Assembly (NCBI RefSeq): GCF_019175285.1
Contig: NC_056527.1
Location: forward strand, 104,212,377-104,276,376
DNA length: 64,000 bases
DNA from: Sceloporus undulatus
Lineage: Eukaryota; Chordata; Lepidosauria; Squamata; Phrynosomatidae
Reading direction: 5' to 3'
The notes beneath the pieces were generated by a model, which ran no database searches, was not told the origin of the DNA, and was given only the letters and a program-made list of their open reading frames with translations. A program made the translations under genes and the position numbers. Shown here piece after piece: positions 14,416 through 26,400 of the stretch (positions are counted from its first letter, which is position 1; every line of letters starts with the position of its first letter).

Positions 14416-17400
14416 TCTCTCTCTTTAAAAGTCTAGAAAAGTATACTTCATAAATTTCATACGTAACCTCTTTCTCAGTAATTCTTAAATTGCAGGTTAT
14501 ATCCAAAAGTTTGCATTATCCATAACCTTTGGATATACTGCTTATCTCCCATTGGAACAGCAAGCACAAGATTTTTACAGATAATGAACTCCTCCTCCTC
14601 TCTACATGTGGTAGCCATGATCCAGCAGTAGTTGTGATACTCTTTGACCACACAAAGTGTAATTTTACTGTAGGAATTGTGTTCTTATGGAAAATAAATA
14701 AATACCACTTTTAAACAAACAAACAAACAAACAAACAAACAAACAGGAAATGTGCAACTCAGCATAGGATCAACTTTGAACAAAGGAAGAAGCATGAAGT
14801 GACAGGCTATTGCTATGCAGAGAGTTAGTTCATTTGCGTGCGCGCACACACACACATTACATAAAACATTTGGGAAGTTGTGTCTACAGTAGTTTCTTTT
14901 GCAACCTATAACACAAGACCTATCTGTGATCTCTCCAATATTTTCTGACATCTTAGCAATTTTGCATATTTGACAGGATGCCTGCCATCAGATACAGATG
15001 AAAAAAGAACACTTCTCTGTTGTATATACCCCTGTTGTGAATGTTGTGATCCTTGTCTTTCTGACACAGGAATTTGAGAGATTCCCTACAAAACATGAAG
15101 ACTTGCTTTCAGGCTCCTATGCAGCCGCTCTGCATGGAGATTGAAGAATCACAGAAAGTAAGAAGCAATTATCTGTCGGAGATGCTTTGACTGAGAGTTC
15201 CTGCATGGCAGGGGGTTGGACTGGATGGCCTTGTGGTCTCTTCCAACTCTACAATTCTATGATTCTATGTATATCAGTAGTTCTTTTTGGAGTTTTATGT
15301 CCTTGTATCCATAAAGAGGAAACAGATCCAGACTCATCTTAAACTGACCTGAGTAGGTAGTAACTGTGCAATGTTTATATTTTAATAATTTGTCCATAAA
15401 TGAGTCTTGTCAGATGAGAAAGGAAGACCAGAATTGATTAAATGTGGTTCTTTGCATTAGCCCCAGTCAAACCCCAGCAGCAGAATATCCCATTACCCTG
15501 GAATGGATGGAGATTGGTAATTTCAAACAGTCTCTTAGAAAATGGCAGTAAAAAAAAATCACATAGAAATTTTAGTGCAAGCAAATGGGATATCAGTATT
15601 GTGTTTTAAGTAATGTTTTAATAAAAGTTGGATGGTGTTAACACACGTAACACAGAATCACTAAGGATAGACTTTTAAGTGTAAACCTAAAAATCAGGGA
15701 ATGACATGGGCATGGTTTAGGAAACTGTGTTAGGAATGGAAATCTTCATTACTTCTTCATGGGCTGTGTGACACAAATGTGCCTTTTATGTGCATAGAGC
15801 ATTGATCAGAATGTTGTAGAATTCAGTAGCTAGCAGGGACTCTACCCACTTCCAGAATGTATTTTTCAAAGTTTTTTTCACATTTCATGTTTTTTTAAAA
15901 TATTAAAATTACATTTTGTGCATAAAGTCTGTGCAAAAACCTTTTTATCTGTACAATTTTTGCAAAATGCCTCAAAATATGAAAATCATACTTGGATAAA
16001 AATAATTTAGATCACTCAATGATGTGGTGTCATAGGTACTTTCTGATAGTAGTCTGCGATACTCTTAGTATTGTATAAAATCTTACAATAGTTACACATA
16101 TACTACTGGGAGATGAATGCCATCTTCCCAACAATAAAATATTGGATAAACACTACAGTAGTCCCTCGGGTTACGAAATTAATTCGTTCCGCCGCTCCGT
16201 TTGTAACCCGAGTAATTTCGCAACCCGAAAAGGCTTTCCGTTAGCGCTGGAAAGCCGCTAGCCGCGCTTTGCGGTTTGAATTTCGCGCCGAAAAAAAATT
16301 CGTAACCCGAAAAAAACATCGTATCCCGGAACAGTTTTTTCCAATGTAACTTTTTCGTATCCCGGAAATTTCGTAACGCGATCAATTCGTATCCCGGGGC
16401 ACCACTGTATCTGTAAAATAAAAATTCTACCTTAAAGCAAGATAGCATAAGTCTGTATAACATTGACTGAGTTATAAGGTATCATTACTGTCTTCAGCAG
16501 GAGTTTGGTGAGAGTAATCATTTGCCTAGCCCTTTGTGTGGGGTGTTGCCATCTTTCATGAAACATCCAGTGGTCTTGGAGAACATTAATTCCTCAACAG
16601 AAGAACTGGTGAGTGTAAAAATCATGAAGAGGAGAGAACTAACTTTTCATGTTTGAACTCTCAGTTGCCCTTGGAACTTAGAGAAGAAGCTTTAGTTAAG
16701 TCTGTCAACAAACCCTACTTATACTAGGAGACTGTTCTGTCTGAGTGGTTCCCTAACAGTCTTCTCAGGGAGATGTAAGGGGGCATGGAAGTGCATCATC
16801 CTCAGTGTTGCTTCAGCATCCACTTCTAACATTGCAGTTTATTGACATAACCTCCTACATGGCTGGTGCTAGCAGGAAGGGTAATCATCTGCAGCTGAAT
16901 TCCAGAGTTTGGTGGACTATGTTGGGGAAAATATGAATCTGAAGGGGTGAACATAGTGGAAGTAGAGGCTGCTGATAATGCTTTACTCGAAGACAGTTTG
17001 GAGCCACTTACTAAGGGAGCAGTTTAGATTAATGTTGTGGATAAGGTTTTGGTTCTCTTCATAAGGTCTCCACTGCCAGCAGCTGTTGTTTCTCAACAGA
17101 GGCTCCTTCCACCATTTTATACTTTTTGAGGTAGCCATTTTGCACTGCTGTTAACATCTGATGGCCACTTTTAAGCACCTGTCTCAACCCCCTTGATCTT
17201 AATTATGAATTGATAAACTTTGTCATAGCCTTCTGTGGTCTATAGCAGGGATTAAATTCATGTACTTTGTAGATGTTGTATGACCTCGGATTCTAGAACT
17301 GTAGTTAGCTTTCTCAAGTAGCAGCTCAGAATTCCTTTTGGGGGTATACAAAATTTACCAATTCCAAAAGATGTGATTGTAAACAAATGTACAACTTTTG

Positions 17401-20400
17401 AGGATTTGGATTTCTTCCTTCCTTCCAGTTCACATAATGACTATTCTTTTGCTGGTGATGAAAGACTGGTCTGATTCACAGGAGGCTAATAAACTGATAT
17501 TCAGTTGTGTATAAATCAGAATAATCATGGTTGTTTTTGTTGTTCATAAACTTTTTCATCAACATATTACAAATACAATCTCTCTCCAGGAAGTGAACGG
17601 ATCAAGAGCAGATGGTCGCAGAGCATTACTACAGAGGACCTATAGTTTGTCTCACCTAACCCTTGTGACAGATGCTAAACTAATATTGAAGAACAAGGAA
17701 CCTAACCAGAAGCAACAGTATTTTTCATCAGAGATGTTGGGAAGGTATGGACAACAGTGACTTCACTTGTATAAGCCCTTGCTTGAGTGTTTGTGATATA
17801 ATTACAGTACAAGCTATGTACTTCTTATGGCACTCTTTGTAGTTCACATAAAAATGATTGCCTTAATTGCTAACTGACTAGTTGAGGCATAAGGTTCTAT
17901 GAATTATAGCAGGTATAAGAATCATGAGGTCTCCAGGTGTTGTAGGACTGCATCTCCCAGCATCTGGAGCCACCATAGCCAATGGTAAGGAATACTGAGA
18001 GCTGCCAGTAAACCATGGCTGGAGGGCTGCATAATTTTGACACCTGAATTGGAACCACAAAAGCATATACCCAGTAAATCAGTTAGTCTTTAAGGAGTCA
18101 GTTATCTTCTGTGTTTGTTGTAATAGACTGACACAGCTAGCTATCCTTCTGGAATTTCTGAGGTTTGAATACCGACAGAAATATAGCATAAAACATAGAT
18201 CACAAAAGACTTCTACTATGCTTTGGGTGAGTTTTCCTTATGCAAAAGTTGATTCATATAAAAATAAAACATATATGTCTCATGTAAAAATGACATCCTT
18301 AGATATAGAATTATATCTTGATTTTTTAAAAAAAGTCATTTAGATTTATTCATTTTCTATATCCATAGAGTATGTGAAGTCGAAGGCTTTCATGGCCGGC
18401 ATCCATAGTTTTTTTGTGGGTTTTTCAGGCTATGTGGCCATGTTCTAGAAGAATTTCTTCCTGACGTTTCGCCAGCATCTTCGCAGAAGATGCCAGCCAC
18501 AGATGCTGGCGAAACGTCAGGAAGAAACTCTTCTAGAACATGGCCACATAGCCCAAAAAACCCACAAAAAATCCATAGAGTATGTTCTAGCCTTTAAGTA
18601 CAATTCTCATATTGTGATTGATCTCTTCTGTGCTTCTGCCTCATAATAATTTTCACAACTTTGCTTATTGGTTGCCTCACTGTTTAAAGGGATTGCTCGC
18701 ACAGTATTTCCATGTACCCATGAAAATGTATGTGTACAATTAAGACATTACACCAGGATACAACAAATATTTATTTCCATATTCTGAGTTCCTGTTTTTC
18801 TGTTTCCATTAGTGGAAATGTTTTTGTTTATGTGTTTTTAGCATTGCTAAACATAATCTCTCTCTTCCAACCTAGCAAGGAAAAACCAAAACAGATTGGG
18901 GTGACTCCAAACAGAAATGAGATCTGGACCTGTTCATCTAATAAGGAGACTCAGGTGCTTTCTTATCCTGGAAAAAAATGTCAGGCAATCAAGCCATTTT
19001 ATTTAACCTAGAGAAGGGGTGCTTCCAAATAATGGCTCCTAGCACTATCAGTTAAAAGACACTATACAGCTCTTCCATCTTTCCCTCCTTAACACTTTTT
19101 TTTAAAGAGAAAAAGGATGGAAGAAGCAATCAAAGCACTTGGTGAGAAGGGCAGGGTTAAAAATGGAAGGCAATCATATTTTTCGCACTCACCCTATAAA
19201 GTAATGAAGCAGGGCAGTTGCACAATGAAAGCATCATTTGAAAGTACCCACAAACAGTTAACTGAGGGCTTTTCCAGATTATCTAAAGTTTTTTGTGTAA
19301 AAGATATGCAAGATGTATTGAATATCACACAGAGATCTTCTCAGTAGGGAATATTTCTATTGGGAAGAAATACTGTATTTCTCTAGCACTCAAAGTACAG
19401 TTTTGTTGCTGGGTTGTTGTTTTAGGCAGGTAGCTGAGAGAGCACCCCAAGTGCAGGAAAACTAGCCATGCCATATTTGGAGATCTTGCTCGTTCTGCAT
19501 GGGGGAAGCCAGGGCACTTAACCCAAGATCAATTAAGATCATAATCTGCACAATCCCTTCACTAATAGGAATGATAGTGGATGATAAACCTTAGATCTAC
19601 ACATGAGTAGAAGTCCAAGATTGCCTTCTGGGAGTGAGATTCCTTTGTCAAGAGACGTTCCTGGTGATTGTCCAGCCAATTACAGACATCCAGTTCTTTT
19701 CTTTCTTCCTGAAAACTTCACCTTAATTTCAAAACTTTCTCAGGATACTTTTTGTCCTGTAAAAATGGCTGCCAAAACTCCACCAATTTGATCTCAGTTG
19801 AGGTCAGACAGACACCCTGTCAGTATCTTCCTTGACTCCTCAACATTGCTGTAAACAGTAATAATAGCAATAGCTAAAACCATCAGCACAGCCACTGTTG
19901 CAGTAAGTCACCCACCAAGCTATGCCAAGTTGATTGAAGAAAAGAAACCTTTTGTTATGTTTTAGGGGAGGTGATGTTCATCTTCCTGTTCTCATAGTCC
20001 TTATGAATGTAACAGATCTTGATGATATAAATATATGCTTATGGTGTTGCAGTAAAAGAAACAAAGTCCTTACTGAAAATGTAAAAAGAGACAAATGGCC
20101 ATCAACCTACTTGTAAGCGAAACTCTGACGTTAGAACTAGGAAAAGAAAAGAAAGGGCCATTAGCTTCCCAGTGGTGTCTGCACATTACATAGTCTGTGC
20201 CCAATTATTACACAGGCACCACCTAATAGGGACATTATTAGCAAATGGGAAATGTAGTATGATGAATGTTAACAGCACAATATTAACCACTTGACATCTC
20301 AGAAAGCAGGTGACGTTTTGAACAAAATCATTCTTGAGATAATGATTTGGATTAGTGGAGATGGTTTCATCTGCTTCTTCCTGGAAGCATATAGTAACAT

Positions 20401-23400
20401 TTCAAAGTGATTTGAAATGCTATTTATGTGGAAAAATCAAATATGAATTATTGTCAGTGTCACATGTTCTTTTGAACATATTTGTATTGTAGTTTGGAAC
20501 CTCAAGACCAAGTTCTCATTTGAAACAAAAGTACATTTTTCAAAGATCAATCTTTGGGATTTTCAAGATTATTAAAATAAATTTCATAGGGCTGGGTGTG
20601 GACTGTGGGCCACATTGTAGCCTCTGAGTCTGTGGCCCTCAAAAGCCACAGGCTTTTCTGTTATATTTTGTTTGTCAAGAAGAGCAATTCAGGTTTTCCA
20701 CATATACTCTTAACAAAGCAGAATGCAGAAAGGCATGCTTTTCTTTCTTGGTATTAGAAGAATTGTTCACGTAGGAGAGGTCCATTCTAGGGCCAGAGCA
20801 GCAATCCTCAGAATTTGTTAAATACTCTGTAGAATAGGTAGTGATCAGCAACATATGTAAAGTAAAAGAAAACAAGTGGTTTCCTGTCACAGGATCAAAA
20901 ACAGCCTGACTCCAGAAATCCAAATGTTGTCTGCATACTCCAAAGTAAATAACTGTATTACAAACAACAACTGTTAAGCAGCTTTTGTCTCCCATAACAT
21001 CTCAGTACAAAACAGTCCTATTTCAGATCCTTTCTTGTTTCCCACTAGTCACCCTAATGTCAGAATCCATATTCTGTCATTCTTGTTGCTCTGAATGTAA
21101 GACTTTATTTAATCTGAAAACTAAAATTTCTAAAGCTAAACTAAAATTTGTTTCTTTGGATGTCTGTTTTAAAATTATTCTGGTTTGACTGGCAAAAGTT
21201 TCTAGATGCAGGGTACTCTGCAGTAGCTTCTTATCCTTTAGTACACTACACCTCAGATAAGAGGCTGGGACAACTAAATTCTGCTACAATTTCTGTTTAC
21301 TGTATGCCACAATGTCTTTTGCTCATTTTGTCTCAAAGGTACTAAAGGATTACTTTGCATACTGATATTCCAGACTAAGACAGCTGTTTCTATTCTATCC
21401 AAACACCAAGTTCTAAATAAAACATGGTTTTTTTTTTGAATGAGAAAATACATTCAAAATAAACAAACTTGTATATGATTGATTTTTCTAATTTAGTTTT
21501 CAGATTAAGTTATTTAGTGCAGGGCATGAACAATCCTGCCTAAGACAAAGTGGGTGGATCTGTGAGAACTACAGAACATCTTGGTCTTACTTTTTTGTTT
21601 GGTATAGCTATCTTTTTTATTTTCCGTTCCCATTCTGTTAAGTCTAATGGAAATTGGTTTTTTTTTTGCTTACAATGAGATAATGTCCCTACTATTGTTT
21701 TCGTAAATTACCCTTTACCTAGCTAAAAGACTTTCTCCCCAAACTGCACAAATGCAGGTAGAGAGCTTTGTCCTTGCAGAAAGGTAATTGATTTTCTATT
21801 ACAGGAGCAAAAGACCAAACAAAGAAGAAAACCACACTCTCATCTATGTCTAATGCCATTTATGCAGCGCAATTACTACCAAACAGGGTTATTTACTGCA
21901 AATGGGCTTATTTTCCCCGTAAGAGCCACCACCTGGCTATCATCATCTCAATACTTGTTTGATTGCCCTGGAGGTTTCATTGAAAGAAAAGCGAAATTCA
22001 AAATTTCCCTTTTCTGTATAATGCTAAAGAAAGCCAAAAATTTAGGCAAGCAATACAGACGTTTTGTTTGAAACTATGACACATTGTGCTTCTATAATCC
22101 CAATTTATAGTTGATTGGACTTGCAGCTACCCTTCTGCATAATGGAATTTGGCAAAAACTGAATTTTACAAGGCTTGAGAAGTATTTTCCTTTCATCTGT
22201 ACTCCTTCTGCCTGCAGGCAAAGCCATTTTTATTTAGATGGGCCTTTGACTATAAGCTAAATGGCAGTTGGGGTCTAACTGATTGGAGCTTGGCACAACT
22301 TTTATTGTTGTGTTTATTTTATTGTAATGTTTTAATTAATATTATGTTCTTAAGGTATATTATATAACTGTTAGCGAGCTTAAATACAGTACGTTTTGGG
22401 AAACAAAGGCAGTATATAAAGTAAATATTTGGGGGTCGACATTCACCATTTGATTATTTTGTCCCTGGGATCAACCAGTTGAAATTGGATGGGTACACAA
22501 CACTCCTTAATTGTAGCTCCCTCCACAGCTGTCAAAGTCTCTCCTGCCAGTTTCATACATGCTAATTTTTCTCCTTTTGCTGTTAATAGCAAAGGAAGAA
22601 CTAACTGCACCAGGATCACTGGAACAGAAAAAAGTTCTGGTATCTGGGCCAAGAAGGCTGTGTGCCAGCATCATATGCAGCTTTCAGGGCCAAGAAGGTT
22701 GCATGCTTCTGCCTCAGGAAACCCCCTTTTTCTTAGAAAAAGGAAGTTATATGCTGGTACTCCTTTGTGGATTACAGCTTCAAAAAGAACCAATTCGTGT
22801 CTTCCCAGCATATTTACATCACTGTACAAATGTTGGGAGTGTGCACGATTTTTGCTAGGGCTAACTGTTCTCCATGTCTCCATGCTTCCAAAACAGAAGT
22901 TCTTCTTTCACAAAAATGGGCAGGTAGTCAGTGTCTGAATATGTTTTCCTGGACTTCAGGCTGCACAGTGAGGGTATTTGTATAATATTTGAATATTACA
23001 AAAAATGCTGTGAATATAGAATAGTAACTCACAGTTGACAATGGTTTAGCATTTTCCATTAGTTACTTTTCTAAATACAGTGAGATTCCCCTGCACTGGG
23101 GAGGGGGCATTGGAATATGCTGTTCACACCTGAAGTCTGTAATGTGATAATTAGAGAGAGAAATATAGTAACAATAATAGCACGATTCAAATCCTAAGGA
23201 TTTGGGATCTCATTGGGGTTTTGGGGGTATAAGTTGAATTATGTGGGGCTAGGAAGTAGCAAACCAAATGAAAATCTCAAAGAAAAACCTGTAAGCTCAA
23301 TAGTAGGTGATAAAGAACAGGAAGTTTTAAGAATGTAGAAATAAACTTGATGAGGATTGAATGTAAATATGTTATTTTAAACATTTTATAAGGATAAGAA

Positions 23401-26400
23401 ATTTGTGTCAGAATTAATGTTTACACAAGAAGCTTTTTTTTTTAATAATATTTATTGAAGTTTCAACATTTAAAAACAAATAAAGAAAACTGTTTATAAC
23501 CAATGCTTATAATATTCAACAGTTCACACCATACAAACCTTGTCTTTAGTACTTCCTAACCTTCAGTTCTTTTCTGTTTATTTATACATAAATTAATCCT
23601 TGCTTAATATGACCCAACTATAATTCAAAGTCATTATTATGTACATGTTTATCCCCTTCTCCTTATCCTACCTAGCCATGGTCTCTGGCTGCTTCGCCGG
23701 TAGGGGCTCTGCCTTAAAAATAAATTGAAATGGCCTTGAGAGCTACATAGCATTTGTCCCTCCATTAAGTTTCCTAAGTCATTAAGCCAATGGTAACAAA
23801 TATAAAATATACAATAGAGAGGGCATATATCATTTATAATATTCCTACTCCCACTACTACATTTCTTCCCCATTGTTCTTGAAGAGATTTTATGACAATG
23901 GTCCAGTCCTCTCTGTACTTGCTTTGTGATTCATTACGAAGAGCCTCTGACAGTTTGTCCATTTCCATCATATCAAGTAATTTATAGATCCAATCTTCTT
24001 TGCGAGGAGTCATTTTGGATTTCCAATTGCGTGCGTATATTATTCTTGCTGCTGACAACATATAAAAAATTATTTTGCCACATTTCTTTTCCAAGCCAAA
24101 ATCTATTATGTTCAACAAGAATACATCAGGTGAAAACTTAAGTCTTACATCTATAAGTTTTTTAATTTCAAAATATATCATTTTCCAAAAGTTAACTGCA
24201 TGCTCACATGTCCACCACATGTGATAAAGAGTTCCCTGAATTTTCCCACATTTCCAACATAAATTATTACTACAATTATACATTTTACTTATTTTTACTG
24301 GAGTTAAATACCAACGGTAGAAGATTTTGTAGTAACTTTCTCTAATGCTTTGACTGCAAGTATATCTAATTCTTTTTTTCCAGGAGTATTCCCATTGATC
24401 TAAAGGGATCACCACATCAAAATTTCTCGCCCATTTAATCATGTTATCTTTGATTAACTCATCTTCCATTTGATAGGCCAAGATACATTTATACAGCCTT
24501 GATATTGGTGCCCTCTTATCTGATAACAGTTCTGCCTCCAGATTTGAGTCGGTATTGCCTATCCCCCCTTGTTTCTGATCCATACTGAAGCGTTCCCGCA
24601 GCTGTCTATAGAAGAACCATGAAATATCAAGGCCTTGATTTAAAAGGCTTTCATGAGTTTTAATCTGATATTTCCCATTCCGCAGAACTAATAAGTCTTT
24701 ATAATAGATCCATTCATCCTTTTTACTACTATATTTGAAAAAGGCTTCCTGCGGGGATGCCCACATCGGGATTTTATCACAAATTAGCCTTTTATACTTT
24801 TTCCATATCCTTAATAGAGGTCCTCTTACGAAATGGTTGCTGACATCCCTATTTGCTCTTTCTTTATCATAGAAAAGGGACGCATGCCAACCAAACCTCA
24901 AGTTAGTGTGTTCCAAGCTTAATAAATCTTCATCCGTTAAACTTATCCATTCTTTCAACCACAATAGGCATGATACCTCAAAGTAGATTCTCAGGTTAGG
25001 CATAGCGAGTCCTCCCCTCTCACCTACATCTTGTAGGTATTTCATCTTTATTCTAGGTTTTTTACCTTTCCATACAAACTTTGAGAGACCCTTTTCCCAC
25101 TCTTTAAATGGTTTCTCATTTGTGATTACTGGTATTGTTTGAAACAAAAATAGAAACTTAGGGAGAATATTCATCTTTATAACTGATATCCTTCCCAATA
25201 ATGATAAGCTCAGATCTTTCCATCTTTTTAAATCTTTTTTAACACAATCCCACAAATTCCCATAGTTATTAGCAAATAATTCTGAATTTTTATTTGTGAT
25301 CCAAATTCCTAAATATTTGGTTTTTTTATGCACTTTTATCCCAGTAAGAAGCTTTTTTTAAAAAATAATATTTCCTATAAATGCTTATTAGCAGTCTCAA
25401 GCATTGTCTCGTTTCACCCACATAGGTAGCTACTTGAACATTTGATGTGTTGTGTTAAGTACTTTATGTGCGATGACAAGCACATTAAGGACTTTTCTGT
25501 ATAAAAATTGATGTTTGAAGGACAGTGATAGTTGAAAGCCACTATAACATGAATGAATTAATACAAGTTTTGTGTGCAGGATTTTGTTCCATGTAGAACT
25601 GCTTAGTTCTGGCCTGTTTTTTTATATGCAGTATGAAAAAATAGATTAGTTATTTGAAAATATAAACGGTATTTAGGGTTTTTTCAAATATACTTCAAAG
25701 TCTCAGATTTTCAAATCAGGAACAAAAAGACTAAAGTTATAAAGCAGTAGGGAGATTATGGCTTTAACTGGCCTTAAAGCATTCTGATCATGTCAGTCAA
25801 TTTTATTCCCCTGAAGGTGGCATTTTCTGCCTTTCCAGAAATCACAGTAGCCAGCTCAACAGAACTGTAAGTGTTCAAATTGTTTCTACTTTTAAGCAGA
25901 AGAGGTGGTACACCTCAGATGGCAGACTTTAAGTTAAAAGGGCAACAAAAACATCATCTATACCATATTAGGATGAGTCTGACTCTGCATGGTGTAGTGA
26001 CTGAGTGTTGTAACAGATCTCTGGGGACTTTATCACATGTGAGGAATTTCTCTTAATTTCGAATGAAAAGAAAGTGAGGCCAGAACACATTCACATGAAT
26101 TCGCTACTTCAGCGAATTTACGTGAATGCAAATTGCGTTCGAACTGGCTTCCCATTGCCCGAAAATAGCTTGCCATTGCCTGAATTTGCGTGTGGTAGTA
26201 TATCACGCAATAACGTGAAACCCCATGATTGCGTTCGGATTGCCATTGGATTATATTTCCAATTTCCCTTGTCTGATAAAGTCCGGGGAGAACAGGTTTT
26301 GAATCCACATTCAGCGATGGAAACCCACAGGGTGACCTTGAGCAAATCACATTCTCTCAGTCTCATAGGAAGGCAATGTCACATCCCAGATGAAGAAACC

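Noticed and set aside
22443-22985. 149-codon + frame with overlapping minus frames
   Set aside because: No recognisable motif, splice context or promoter; lies in a KASH5 intron.
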